Translations under genes and position numbers: made by a program
Assembly (NCBI GenBank): GCA_022494885.1
Contig: JAGVSM010002432.1
Span: forward strand, 1 to 64,000
Source: Micrasema longulum
Lineage: Eukaryota > Arthropoda > Insecta > Trichoptera > Brachycentridae
Direction: 5' to 3'
Length of the DNA stretch: 64,000 nucleotides
Shown: positions 53,840-63,914 of the stretch, piece by piece
Numbering within the stretch: position 1 is the stretch's first letter
Layout: each line of letters opens with the position of its first letter
Notes under the pieces: generated by a model
The model's database searches: none
Seen by the model: only the letters and a program-made list of their open reading frames with translations
What the model was told of the DNA's origin: nothing

Positions 53840-54300
53840 TTTCAATTTTATTTATTCATATATGTATGTACATTAAAAAATGGAATATCTTAATTCATAC
53901 ATATAGAAATAATTAGGTAAAATTAGGTATATATAAAAATAACACATAAGTATACATAATATCCAGAGAATAATGTATTTAAAAAGTAAGAGAATCTTGT
54001 AACGAAAAACTCCCTCAGAGACGTGGAAAATGTCAATGTCCAAAGTAATATTGTTCAACATAGAGATAGCCCTTACAACAGGCACAACCGTTGGCAGGTT
54101 TGTCTTGTATACTGGAATGTGAAACAGTGTATGCTGACGCTGTCTAAGGTAATTATCCAGATCATAAAAGCTAATGCTCCGCATGATTTCAGGGTTGTTA
54201 ATAATAACGCGCAACGAAAGATCTGCGTAGTTGAATACACATTCCTTCTGGTCTTTAAACTGCTGTAACCGAGCATACCCTGGAGGAAATTAGTGGGATA
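53840..54300 (-). pseudogene. jockey-like LINE, C-terminal copy A
   Basis: A 113-codon open frame starts near 54214: MRSISFYDLDNYLRQRQHTL, FHIPVYKTNLPTVVPVVRAI, LNNITLDIDIFHVSEGVFRY. It parallels copy B about 450 bp away. It is the extreme C-terminus with a 3' region and no RT domain. The pair probably arose from two insertions or a local duplication. Confidence 0.75.
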
Positions 54301-54309
54301 AAGCCATTC

Positions 54310-55495
54310 AATTCAATTCAATTCAATTTTATTTTAAATATAACATATACATTACAAAAATATATTCAATACGTACATATTATAAAAAAGGAAAAAAATA
54401 CACGAAAGAGACTCATGTCAAAGGAGTCGAAGAATCCTGCTCCGGAAAACCCCTTCGGATACATGAAACAGATCAATATCCAGAGCGATGTTGTTCAACA
54501 TAGCGGTAGCTCTTCCAACAGGCATAAACATAGGCAGGTTGGTCTTGAATATCGGAATATGAAACAATCTATGCTGACGCTGTCTTAGGTAATTATCAGG
54601 AACATACAAACCAATGCTCATCATAATTTCAGAATTATCGATCATACCGCGCAACAATCGATAAAAATGGTGGTCAAATACACATTCCTTCTAGTCTCTA
54701 AACTGTTGTAGCCAAGCATACCCTGGAGAAACTCGGTCGGGTAGAGCCAAGGATAATACTCGCACTCTCTTATGTAGAGATATCTCAGAAACTTGGATTT
54801 TCTCTATCATAAGAGAGTACTTCAGTTCATGTGGCTCCCAAATCATCAAGCCAATCTCGAGTCTACTTTGCACCAAGGAGTTTGTAAAGAGTTCTCAGTA
54901 CGCGGGTATTTTCGAAAACCCTGGCAGTACGCAGAACAAATCCTAACATCTTCAATGCATCACCACTGATTGTCTCTATGTGTTCATGAAATGTCAGAGT
55001 GCTTACAAATTTAACGCCCAGATCCTTAACATTCGATGTTCGTATCAGATTCTGGTCATTCATTTTGTAGCGAAAAAAAAGAGTTTTTTGGGCCCTAATG
55101 AAGGACGTGACCGAACACTTGGAAACATTAAACCTAAGTTTGTTTCGCCTTCCCCATTCAGATATATTAGATATATCCGCTTGGAGAAGACGAAAATCGT
55201 CAGAAGTTGTCACCTTTAAGAACAGTTTTAAGTCATCCGCAAAACAACAGAAAACGCGAGTTCAAAATTACATTTTTAATATTATTAATGAAAATTGAGA
55301 ACAACAATGGACCCAGGTTAGAGCCTTGCGGGACACCCGAGAAAGTATGGAAATACTCTGACGCGAATAGACCGTAGGAGACGTATTGGTTTCTGTTTTG
55401 GAGGTAGCTCGCCATTAATTTTAACATACCATCCGAGAAACCGATCTCATACAGCTTATTTATGCATTCATTATTTATGCATTCAGCCATGGTTA
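54310..55495 (-). pseudogene. jockey-like LINE reverse transcriptase, copy B
   Basis: From high to low coordinates: NKLYEIGFSDGMLKLMASYL, SGVPQGSNLGPLLFSIFINN (about 55.32 kb), and a frame end at the RT active-site region. LQADISNISEWGRRNKLRFN, KDLGVKFVSTLTFHEHIE and LRTARVFENTRVLRTLYKLL follow (54.87-55.2 kb). The C-terminus LRQRQHRLFHIPIFKTNLP is at 54.4-54.65 kb. The YADD box falls at the frame break and cannot be confirmed. At least two frameshifts. Ends in a (CAATT)n run at 54.31 kb. Confidence 0.85.
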
Positions 55496-55497
55496 AA

Positions 55498-55690
55498 TCC
55501 GCACTCCCTCATGTAGATAAACCGAAGAAATTTCTTCTGAACTCTCTCCATCATGTGAGAGTACTTCAACTAACACGGTCCCCAAATCGTCGAGTCATTC
55601 TCGAGTCTACTTCGCACCAACGAGTTATAAAGAATTCTTAGTACTCGTGTATTACCAAAAACCCTGGCAGTACGCAAGACGCAAAACAAT
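55498..55690 (-). pseudogene. jockey-like LINE, thumb fragment copy C
   Basis: The minus strand encodes LRTARVFGNTRVLRILYNSL, VRSRLENDSTIWGP, stop, LKYSHMMERVQKKFLR. This repeats the region of copy B at 54.74-54.95 kb with separate substitutions. It joins copy B at its 5' edge and the right direct repeat at 55.70 kb. Confidence 0.75.
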
Positions 55691-55696
55691 ATGTTC

Positions 55697-55930
55697 ATAT
55701 ACCACTGCTTTTGCCAAACTAAACGGTTTAGGTAGGAGAAGGCAGAAATGAATGCGGGACAAATTTACCGTCGATGATGCCTGTGGGGAGAATGATTAGT
55801 CTGCTGAACAGCCTACTGAGAGAGGTGGATCTTTTCCTGCTGGGACTACCAGCTTTAGACTCTTCCTCTCTAACTATGTATCATATTATGCGTTAGTGAC
55901 TTGTTTACTGTTGTTTTTACGAACCTATGT
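55697..55930 (+). repeat. Right direct repeat of the jockey block
   Basis: TACCACTGCTTTTGCCAAAC, GGGACAAATTTACCGTCGAT, CCTGTGGGGAGAATGATTAG and AACAGCCTACTGAGAGAGGT, matching 53.61-53.82 kb. The 3' part continues to an (AAAT)n run at 56.04 kb and a T3-type tail (AAATTGCCCCAACGCAATAT). Confidence 0.75.
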
Positions 55931-56111
55931 ATATGTTGGACTTTAATATTCTATTGTGCTTTTTTTAAACATGTTTTTGTTATTACCTAATAATATAATT
56001 TATGTACATTGTAATTGGCAGTAGTGCTGTACTGTAAATTTAAATAAATAAAGAAATTGCCCCAACGCAATATGCACGACCTTATGCATAGTATGTAAAG
56101 TGAATCCACCC

Positions 56112-56275
56112 ATACTATATTATTATTAACGCGAAAGTGTATTTATTTGTTTGTTTGTGTTTCCTTCACGTTTCAATGGAGCGACTGATTGATATTCTTT
56201 TTTTCATGCCAGAGAGATGAGAAGTAAAATATGATACTTATTTTTATCCAGAAAAAAAATTACTATAAAAAAATA
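56112..56275. repeat. Insect repeat with GCGAAAGTGT start
   Basis: ATTAACGCGAAAGTGTATTT, (GTTT)n, TTCAATGGAGCGACTGATTG and CCAGAGAGATGAGAAGTAAA, then ATACTTATTTTTATCC. This order is, to my knowledge, a very common interspersed repeat of moths and butterflies (also seen in other insects). It is the main hint to the order of the organism. Confidence 0.5.
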
Positions 56276-56354
56276 TATATACTTGGTACATCAACAATGA
56301 GCAACATTATTTAAAAGTAAGTAGGCGGTAAAGCGGAATTTCAAAAATAATCTA

Positions 56355-58023
56355 CACCGCAAGACAAAAAAAATTACGAGTTTACCTGCTACCGCGCCCC
56401 TTGACTTTACTGAACCCTTTTTCTAAGAAATCCTTTATCGATACCTCTTTCTTTTGTTTAATAAATTAAGGACACTATGTGTCACCTTCCTACAATATTT
56501 ACATTTTAAAATGTCTCAACAGTCTTGTTTTACCCGCGTTTGAGTGAACATAACACAACAATCATGGAAAAGGCAAAGCAAATGTCGATTGCGATAAAAT
56601 CCAAAATAATCACATTGTCGCAAGAAAACATATCTAATTGTGAAATATCTCGTCGAGTTGGGTATTCAGAAGGTGCAGTGAGGTTTTTATTAAAAAAAAT
56701 CCAAGAAACTGGATCCATAGAACGGAAAAAGGAAGCGGACGGGGGCGCGTGACATCTGCCCGAGATGATCGCTTAATAAAAAAAATTGTTATGCGCGATC
56801 GATTTTAACGGCACCTGAAATACACGCAGAGGTGCAGTCTACCAGCACATCAACATTTTCAGTAAAAACAGTGTCCAGGCGGCTGTTGGAGCATGGTTCC
56901 CAAGCACGGAGTCCCGCAAAGAAACCATTACTCACGGACAAAATGAAGAAGGCTAGACTGGATTGGGCGAAAGAGCACCAGAATTGGACCTTGGAGGATT
57001 GGCAAAATGTTGTTTTCTCTGATGAATCAAAAATTCAACCTTTTTGGTCCAGACGGCAGAAAGATAGTTCGACGAAAACGTGGGGAAAGATATCATCCGT
57101 CGTGCGTCACTCGAACCGTTAAACATTCACCCTACGTGATGATTTGGGGGTGTATGACAGCATACGGTTTAGGACCTCTAAATTTTGTACAGGGTACGAT
57201 GAATGCCATTCAGTACAAAAAAGTGTTAAAAAAACATATTATTCCAACAATCGAGGACATTACGCAGTATACCGCGGACCCAATTTTTCAGGACGATTCT
57301 GCGCCGTGCCATAGAGCCTGCACTGTGAGTACAAATATATATATTTTTAAATGCATTTTGTGACCACATGATAAATAATTTATTGTTTTTTTTATGGATC
57401 AATGAATTCAAGGAGAAAATTGGCTTAAAATCGTTGACGTGGCCCGGGAATAGCCCTGATTTGAACCCGATAGAAAATTTATGGGCGATTATGAAAAAAA
57501 AAGTCGGGAAAAAAAATCAAAAAACATTGAGGAATTAAAAAAAACTTAATTCAAGTTTGGGAAGAAGAAATAACATCAGAAATTTTAGATTCGCTTTACG
57601 CTTCTCTAAATAATAGAATTTCACATGTTATAAAAAATAAAGGTGAATTCACTAAGTACTAAATATTTTTAAATGTTATAAATATGTTTAAATGTAAAAT
57701 ACTTTAATTTAAAATAAAGCGATAAGAACCTACTTCTAAATATGAATTAAAAAATAACATGTCTTTTATTATTCCATCACAAACACTCGACCATAAATGA
57801 ACCGTTATGGGTCTCTAAGGTTTGGGTAATCTGATACCTGATATATAATGGCAATTTCTAAGTACAATTCATGAGTAAGATTTTTTATTTTAACCTTGAA
57901 ATAACGAGTAGTCATCACATATGTCAAACAATATAAAAAAAACCAATTAAATATCAAGAATAATTCATTATATGTCAATTTTAGTTTTTTTTGAGAACTC
58001 GTAAATTTATTTGTCTTGCGGTG
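56355..58023 (+). mobile_element. Tc1-like transposon, complete with TIRs
   Basis: TA at 56353-56354 and 58024-58025 bracket a 1669-bp element. The left end CACCGCAAGACAAAAAAAAT, continuing to TACGAGTT, pairs with the right end ATTTGTCTTGCGGTG, preceded by AACTCGTAAATT. This gives TIRs of about 27 bp. Inside lies a decayed transposase. Boundaries, TA target and size all fit the Tc1/mariner superfamily. Confidence 0.9.
56564..57661 (+). pseudogene. Tc1-like transposase, frameshifted
   Basis: ATG at 56564 opens the helix-turn-helix DNA-binding part (EISRRVGYSEGAVRFLLKKI). Frame breaks follow near 56737 and 56800. Next come RRLLEHGSQARSPAKKPLL and VVFSDES with the first catalytic D. Another break lies near 57030, then FGPDGRKIVRRKRGE. 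HSPYVMIWGCMTAYGLGPL, FQDDSAPCHRA with the second D, and WPGNSPDLNPIENLW with the E follow. About 70 bp starting GTGAGT (57325) interrupt the last two motifs. A final break precedes the terminus, which ends in GEFTKY and TAA at 57659-57661. All three catalytic residues are visible, but the protein cannot be made. Confidence 0.9.
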
Positions 58024-58214
58024 TATTATAATAAAAGAATAGTTTAAAACATTAAAAAAAAAGAAAGAAGCATTGACAAACATAAGGGACATCGAAATTG
58101 TTTGGGATACATCTTCCGGCTTTTTGTAGATAAGATGTATTGGCATGAGTAAGCTCACGGTCTTATATGTGAATTGTGATTTTAAATATATTATATACTG
58201 TTATTAAAAAAAAA

Positions 58215-58660
58215 ATTACAACAGCGATGGAGAACATTTTAGAGAAGGGAATATGGAAGTCTAGGCATTTACAGGGTTTATGGCCTGTGATTGGCTGGCT
58301 TAAGTGACCACTTTACACATTGTGTAACATTCACCCTGTTGCCTATGTTTTAACATCCATATTTCTTCAATTCTTCCGTCTGTTGACTTTAGTGAAGTTA
58401 AAGAGCTGAAGCCTTTATTGTTGTGAAGAGATTCATCTGATCGAATTATTTCACATACTAGGCAACGCCCAAAGGGGCCGGCAAAAAAACACAAAAGAAC
58501 TGAAAACATTTTTACACCTCTTATACTGGTTAGTTTAATCAACAATGCGTTGAGTGTGATTAGCCTGTGAATGCCTATACTTCCATCTTTCCTTCTCAAA
58601 AATGTTTTCCCTCTGTTGCAACAAATTAATATCTAAATAGCTCCCTAAACTACTGAGCTT
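58215..58660 (-). mobile_element. HP element, variant subgroup, nearly complete
   Basis: TACAACAGCGATGGAGAACA, GGAATATGGAAGTCTAGGCA, TTGTGTAACATTCACCCTGT, TAAAGAGCTGAAGCCTTTAT and CACATACTAGGCAACGCCCA. After an unrelated 90 bp (GGGGCCGGC on) it resumes with GAATGCCTATACTTCCATCT and GCTCCCTAA. A minus-strand open frame across it is noncoding repeat. Confidence 0.65.
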
Positions 58661-58990
58661 AGTAAAATTAAATATCCTAAGACAAAACTTACTCTTTCAT
58701 TCCGATAACCATAACACTAACTATAGTTTTCATTCCCCTATGTCCAGAATTCTCAGGTCTGCCAACAAACATACCAGTCTTGATTTCTTTGATAACAAGT
58801 TGTCTGTTTTCAAATGATCACTGAATCAAATTAAATTATAAACACCTCTCTCCCGCTTCCACTCTCACCAAGTCTACTATATACCATTGTGTCTTTCTAC
58901 TTTCCTTTATAATAATTTTCCATGTATAAATATGTCCCTAAAAATGCCCATTGGGGGTATATATAAATAAATGAATAAGAATATGTATAA
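58660..58990 (+). pseudogene. LINE C-terminus, decayed
   Basis: The frame reads NLLFHSDNHNTNYSFHSPMS, RILRSANKHTSLDFFDNKL and SVFK before a stop. The pattern fits the end of an L2/CR1/jockey-type protein. A pyrimidine-rich region and a TATAAATAAATG end follow. Weak but consistent. Confidence 0.5.
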
Positions 58991-59009
58991 AAATTTCAAA
59001 AAAAATATT

Positions 59010-59160
59010 TTCAGGTGTTGCATTGCCTAGTAGGTAAATTGGTTCAGCTGGATGAACCTCACCCACATGATAAAGGTTTCAGCTCTTTTAATTCACAAAA
59101 GTCAACGGAAGAGTTGAGGAAATGTGGATGTTACACAGTGTGTAAAGTGGCCACTTCAAC
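59010..59160 (+). repeat. HP loop and arm fragment
   Basis: TCAGGTGTTGCATTGCCTAG, AGGTTTCAGCTCTTTTAATT, GTTGAGGAAATGTGGATGTT and GTGTGTAAAGTGGCCACTT. Close to the 9.0 kb copy. Confidence 0.7.
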
Positions 59161-59164
59161 ATTA

Positions 59165-60175
59165 ATATTTCATTGATCCCAAACTTTCAAAATTTTCCTT
59201 CTTTTAAAAAACACGCACTATCCTGGATTCAAACTATAGATATGAACAATATTTTGAGTTTGTCCAAATTTTTGTAGACAAGAACTGGATTCAACTCCCT
59301 GGGGAGCTGTTTATATTAACATATTACAACAAAGATGAAGTACATTTAAGAAAAGGTAATATAGAAGTATAGGCATCTACAGGCCTTAAGGCATCTACAG
59401 GCCAGAAGTCTAGGCATCTACAGCCCTGTTGTAATATGTTAATATAAACAGCTCCCCAGGGAGTTGAATCCAGTCCTTGTCAACAAAAATTTGGACAAAC
59501 TCAAAATATTGTTGATTAATTACCTGGTCCATGAAGAATTATAGAAATTGAGAAAATAACATTTTCAGGCGTTGCCTAGTATGTAGGTGAAATAATTCAA
59601 TTGGATGAATCTCACCCGCATAAATAAAGGTCTCAGCTCTTTAACTTCACAAACATCAACAGATGAAAGAAATTGAAGGAATATAGATGTTCAAATACGG
59701 GCAGAATACTGAATGTTACACAGTGTGTAAAGTGGCCACTTAAACCAGCCATTGACAGGTCATAAGCCCTGTAGATGCCTAGACTTCTATATTACCTTTT
59801 CTTAAATGTTCTTCATCTCTGTTGTATAGATATGAACTCTTTTTTTCTATGATATATTTAGTTGCCCTTTAATAATAAGGAATATTTTAATGTTTTTTTT
59901 AATTAAAAAAATACCATTTAATCTTTTACAGAATACTTTATTTTGTTTTTCTTATATTACACAAAAATATTATACCCCGTCTTTTTATTATAGGAGCAAA
60001 AATTCATAAACATTTCTTGTATACCCACGAATAGGCCATGCCTTTGTGGGATTTTTAGTTTACTATTTTTACTGTTAATATGTATTTTATTGCTATTTAA
60101 CTATCCTTTTTTTACTCTGTTTTACCTCTTGTGTATATTGTAAAACAAACACAAAAAAATATAAAAAAATAATAG
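59165..60175 (+). repeat. R1 repeat filled by an HP element
   Basis: AACACGCACTATCCTGGATT ends at 59234. After the HP the repeat resumes at about 59838 (TCTATGATATATTTAGTTGC) and continues with AATCTTTTACAGAATAC, AGGAGCAAAAATTCATAAAC and AATAGGCCATGCCTTTGTGG. The copy at 31.03-31.7 kb lacks the HP. Another piece (ACTCTGTTTTACCTGTTGTG) lies at 60.91-60.95 kb. Confidence 0.7.
59248..59824 (+). mobile_element. HP element, long form, with 13-bp TSD
   Basis: TATAGATATGAAC is present directly at 59235-59247 and 59825-59837. The left part carries AATATTTTGAGTTTGTCC, TCAACTCCCTGGGGAGCTGT and a shortened arm with repeated GGCATCTACAG pieces. From 59.44 kb an inverted outer segment (CAGCTCCCCAGGGAGTTGAA) is followed by the full loop and the right arm, ending CTTCATCTCTGTTG. 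Best copy for defining both element ends. Confidence 0.75.
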
Positions 60176-60176
60176 G

Positions 60177-60265
60177 GGTAGGTAGAGGGAATAGAATGCC
60201 ACACCACTTTGTCTTCACATGGACGTCGTTCTCACACCAATTATTCAGACTTTAAATATGTCCTT
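60177..60265 (-). repeat. RTE-like LINE end fragment
   Basis: GGTAGGTAGAGGGAATAGAA and GCCACACCACTTTGTCTTCA are the antisense of the VWRSI-type RTE terminus seen at 8.29 kb. About 90 bp remain. Confidence 0.55.
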
Positions 60266-60371
60266 TTTTAAGTGTTGGATTTGCTAAGGCCATGTCTTAT
60301 AATAAAATACTTAAGAACTTATATTAATTTTACTATTCATATTTATTTTTTAGAATTACTTTTTTTTTTAA

Positions 60372-60618
60372 ATTGCGTGTTTGCCTACCATACAACAGGT
60401 TTCGGGTTTGATTTCCAGCATGGTTGACATAAAATATTGATTTGGAAAGGTGTTTTTACGCTAAAATATTTAATGTACCGGGGACTGGCACCTGAAGCGT
60501 AAGACTGATCATCTTACCTTCATGAAACAAAAATGATCAAGATACGCCGCGGTTTATGAACCAAAAGTAGTGCCCTAAGCACCATTAGGTGCGGAAAGGG
60601 AATGACTATGATGCTGAT
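60372..60618 (+). mobile_element. S1 SINE, 5' end eroded
   Basis: CGTGTTTGCCTACCATACAA, GGTTTCGGGTTTGATTTCC, GGCACCTGAAGCGTAAGACT, GCACCATTAGGTGCGGAAAG and GAATGACTATGATGCTGAT. The first ~20 bp of the head are replaced by T-rich sequence. Confidence 0.8.
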
Positions 60619-60664
60619 AAAACTATCACAAAAAAAAACAGTTCTGACATGAATATAATTAATT

Positions 60665-60900
60665 GTGAATATTGTAAAAAAAATTTAGTATGTCCAAATG
60701 TTTGTAAATATATATGGATTTCACCTCCAAGGGAGTTGTGCACGTTTTAAACATGTATATATTATCATATTGCATTGGCTGGTTTAAGTTATCACACTGT
60801 ATAAAATTCTATATTTGAATATCCATATTTCTTAAATTTTTCCTGCTGTCAATTTTTGCAAAGTTAAAGAGCTGAAACCCTAGGAGGTTAAATCCAGTCC
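60665..60900 (+). repeat. HP element, diverged
   Basis: AGTATGTCCAAATGTTTGTA, CCTCCAAGGGAGTTGTGCAC, TTGCATTGGCTGGTTTAAGT, GAATATCCATATTTCTTAAA and AAGTTAAAGAGCTGAAACCC follow HP order with internal losses. Confidence 0.55.
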
Positions 60901-60954
60901 ACGTTTTATTACTCTGTTTTACCTGTTGTGTATATTGTAAAAAAAAACAACAAA

Positions 60955-61042
60955 AAAACAGCCAATGACAGGTCATGAGCCTTGTAAATGCCTAGACTTC
61001 CATATTTCCTTCTCAATTTTTTTTCCATGTGTTGCAATAAAT
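60955..61042 (+). repeat. HP 3' end fragment
   Basis: CAGCCAATGACAGGTCATGA, AATGCCTAGACTTCCATATT and CCATGTGTTGCAATAAATTT. Preceded by an R1 piece. Confidence 0.65.
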
Positions 61043-61317
61043 TTGGAATTATATTATTTGCGATACATAAATGACGTAAATAATATAAAAGTTTATTGTC
61101 CAATATAAACCTAGTCACACGAGTTTAATGTAATGAAATTCGGATTTACCGGAAGCATTTAAAAGCGGTATTTTTATTTACCAACACCAACGTAAGTATT
61201 AGAGATGGGCGTTTCGGTTATTAAAAAGAGTTACAGTAACAGTTACTGTTACACAAATTAAACTGTTTCTAAATAACCGTTTAGAACAGCGTTTTGCAGA
61301 AGTTAATTAAAATATTA

Positions 61318-61640
61318 CTTAACAAAGATGAAGAACATTTAAGATAAGGTAATATAGAAGTCTAGGCATCTACTGGGCTTATGACCTGTCATTGGCTGGT
61401 TTAAGTGGCCACTTTACACACTGTGTAACATTCACCATTCTGCCCATATTTGAATGTGTAAAGCGCCCACTTAAGCCAACCAATGGCAGGTCATAAGCCC
61501 TGTAGATGCCTAGACTTCTATATTACCTTCTCTAAAATGTTCTTGACATCTGTTGTAATATGTAAATGTTAACAGCTCCCCAGGGAGTTGAATCCAGTCC
61601 TTGTCTTCAAAAATTTGGATAAACTCAAAATATTGTTGTA
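61318..61640 (-). mobile_element. HP hairpin element, short loop
   Basis: The left arm (GATGAAGAACATTTAAGATA to CATTCTGCCCATATTTGAA) and right arm (GTGTAAAGCGCCCACTTAAG to TCTCTAAAATGTTCTTG) are inverted copies of about 110 bp with almost no loop. The outer part has CTCCCCAGGGAGTTGAATCC and ends CTCAAAATATTGTTG. Orientation is opposite to the 4.9 kb copy. It interrupts a GTTACAGTAACAGTTACTGT palindromic stretch region at 61.2-61.7 kb. No certain TSD. Confidence 0.7.
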
Positions 61641-61954
61641 AATCTGTTAATTGTTACAAGCCACGCTTCTCTAAATTGTTCAAATTTCGTTAAGGTGGAT
61701 GGCCCATGGTTTTACCACATTGCTTTAAAAACGGTTAAATAGTTTTTACAACTGTTTTACTTGTAGAAACAGTTCCGAGGATGTTCAGTGCTACCTACGG
61801 GAAATTGGGTAAAAAAGTGCTACCCCAAAACACTAGTCTCTTTGAACTCGGAATTGTTGTTGTATATCTGCTATTTATGTTTTATGTTTATATCCATACA
61901 GTGTTATCCATTATATTATATTTTTTTATTATGTACTAGAACATAATATAAAAA

Positions 61955-62420
61955 TAATGTTAATAAATTCCTCGACACGGGTTATGCACAGTGAGGTGTT
62001 CATTTAGAAAATAAAAAATATAAAGTTTTATTTTAAATAAATAAAACAAACAAACCATCACGCCGCTTCCCCGTAGGACAGACCTCGCTTCCTCTACAAT
62101 CATTCATCTTCTCATGCACGCACGCCGAATACACCTGCTCTTGACATGGCCATCTTTAAGTATTTGATGGACTCGATCGTGCCATGTCTTTCTCGGTCTT
62201 CGTCGTTTTCTGCATCCATCAACTTTCGCATCGTAGATCCTTTTAGCCGTTCTTTCGCTGTCCATTCGCTCTGCATGTCCTCAAACCAACGCAGCACCCC
62301 TTTCTTGATTCTGTCGATAATGCATGTCTCAGCCTTACACAGTTCACGGATCTCGACATTTGTGCTATCATACATCGTTTTACCACACAGTCGCATGAGG
62401 GATCGCATTTTGACAACATT
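61955..62420 (-). pseudogene. RTE-like LINE, C-terminal remnant beside a T1-like tail
   Basis: A minus-strand frame (62112-62408) contains MRSLMRLCGKTMYDSTN, ICELC-like IRELCKAETCIIDRIKKG, VLRWFEDMQSEWTAKERLK and DENDEDRERHGTIESIKYLK-type blocks. The LRWF-H-ER core is degraded to LRWFEDM. Downstream, RRACMRR-type residues and YGEAA precede a (GTTT)n tail at 62.05 kb. Positions 61.96-62.0 kb (CCTCGACACGGGTTATGCAC, CAGTGAGG) are a decayed T1 tail. Confidence 0.75.
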
Positions 62421-62449
62421 TACCCTACTTTCATCATTATTGTTTCATT

Positions 62450-62680
62450 GCTCCAGTACTTCTTCCAACCAACAAAACAATTCATTGATACCGAGACTGC
62501 ATAGGTTAGGTAACACTTATGGAACGGCTGCAGACATTCTGTCCAATTCTTTACCATCTTATAAGTCCACAATATCAAGTTTATTTGTAGCTGCTCGTCA
62601 AACTATTATTGACAATTCAATTCCATAAATTATAAAATACTCACTTGTTTATTTTTATTACCTTTTACTTGTTTTTTATT
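62450..62680 (+). pseudogene. LINE C-terminus, short
   Basis: An open frame has SLIPRLHRLGNTYGTAADIL, SNSLPSYKSTISSLFVAARQ and ends TIIDNSIP plus TAA at 62628. The R....YG...A....N-LP...S...F order is that of CR1/jockey-type C-termini. The T-rich 3' region ends at about 63.1 kb in an (AAAT)n run with GCCTTTTGGGCTTTAATGAA. Confidence 0.55.
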
Positions 62681-63109
62681 TTTTACTATTATATCAAATT
62701 GCATTGTAGTATTGGCAAATACGCATTTTATTGATACATATTTTTATTTCTTATTTTTTTGTGATAATATATGTTTGCTTGTTTATTAATTTAACTTAAA
62801 AATGTCTTTCTTGCTTACCGTAACGCTTTATTTATTGTTTGCTTTACAGAATTTATTTCATAAGCTTATATCTTTGCATTTTTTGTTTATATGCTTACTG
62901 TTTTTTCTTGCTATTATCCTGTTATTATTATTTATTTTTTTTGCTTTGTAAAACTTTTTATTACATCCTTTTTAACTAATTTCACACATTTTTTCTGTAT
63001 ATTCTGTGTTTATTATTTAGTATGTTAGCATGTATTTCATTATTATTTTTGGTAATGCCTTTTGGGCTTTAATGAACAAAATAAATAAATAAATAAATTC
63101 CATATTTCG

Positions 63110-63910
63110 CTCCCAAACATTAGAGTTGGCACTAAAACTCCACTGTGAACTGCTAGTTTTACCTCCTGCGATAGAAATTTGTTTGTCACAGTAGATTTCA
63201 CCATTCACCCATCGTTTCAGTGCATCATTTAATCTATGTACATTGTACATTTAAATAAATATATAAATATCTTTAGGGCTGTAGTCGGGTAAAACGCACG
63301 GAAAATACGAAAATCATACGATTTTGCCATTTTATAATAATAATAAAAAAAAAACATAAGTTAGATAGAAACAATAATTTTAAAAGGTATTTCTATTAAA
63401 AATTATACTTAAAAGTTTTATATCACGAATCAATTACTTTTAGACCGGCAGATTATGCCATTTCAAATTTAAACTAAACTTAGGTATCTGGATTCTCATA
63501 TAAAGACTAAGTACTAAAATATATTTTTTTTGTAATGATTTAAAGATAATAAATTTAACATGAAAATAGCCGAATCAAAATATCAATTTTTGGTTTTTAA
63601 AAAGAAATACAAGCATTTTTAATCACATCAATTTTTGTGACTTTTTTCTTTATTTCTACGTAAAATTATGCCTTCGGTAATACTAAAAAAATATATATAT
63701 CGAAATATCTTAGTTGAAACCCTTTTTTATTTATTTAATGCACAAAATACACAATTTTATCATAGATTACAATTATATATTTTTTATGTCCCGACTTGTT
63801 AGAAAATTCCGTGTTAAGTCGGGGCTCTTCTATATATAAATCAAAAACATTTATTAACATATTAAAACAATCTACAAAATATTACATTTACATTTTTTTT
63901 TTACATTTTT
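63110..63910. other. AT-rich stretch, nothing recognised
   Basis: No gene or named repeat recognised. Confidence 0.35.
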
Positions 63911-63914
63911 TTTT

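Noticed and set aside
58300..58599. 99-codon minus-strand frame as a gene
   Set aside because: It lies entirely in an HP repeat; other HP copies do not keep the frame.
3270..61640. HP copies as a CRISPR array or satellite
   Set aside because: The copies are dispersed, in both orientations and bounded by TSDs. There are no regular spacers or arrays, and the sequence is animal-like.
62146..62628. 160-codon plus-strand frame as a single gene
   Set aside because: Its first half is the complement of an RTE remnant; only the last ~60 codons resemble a LINE C-terminus.
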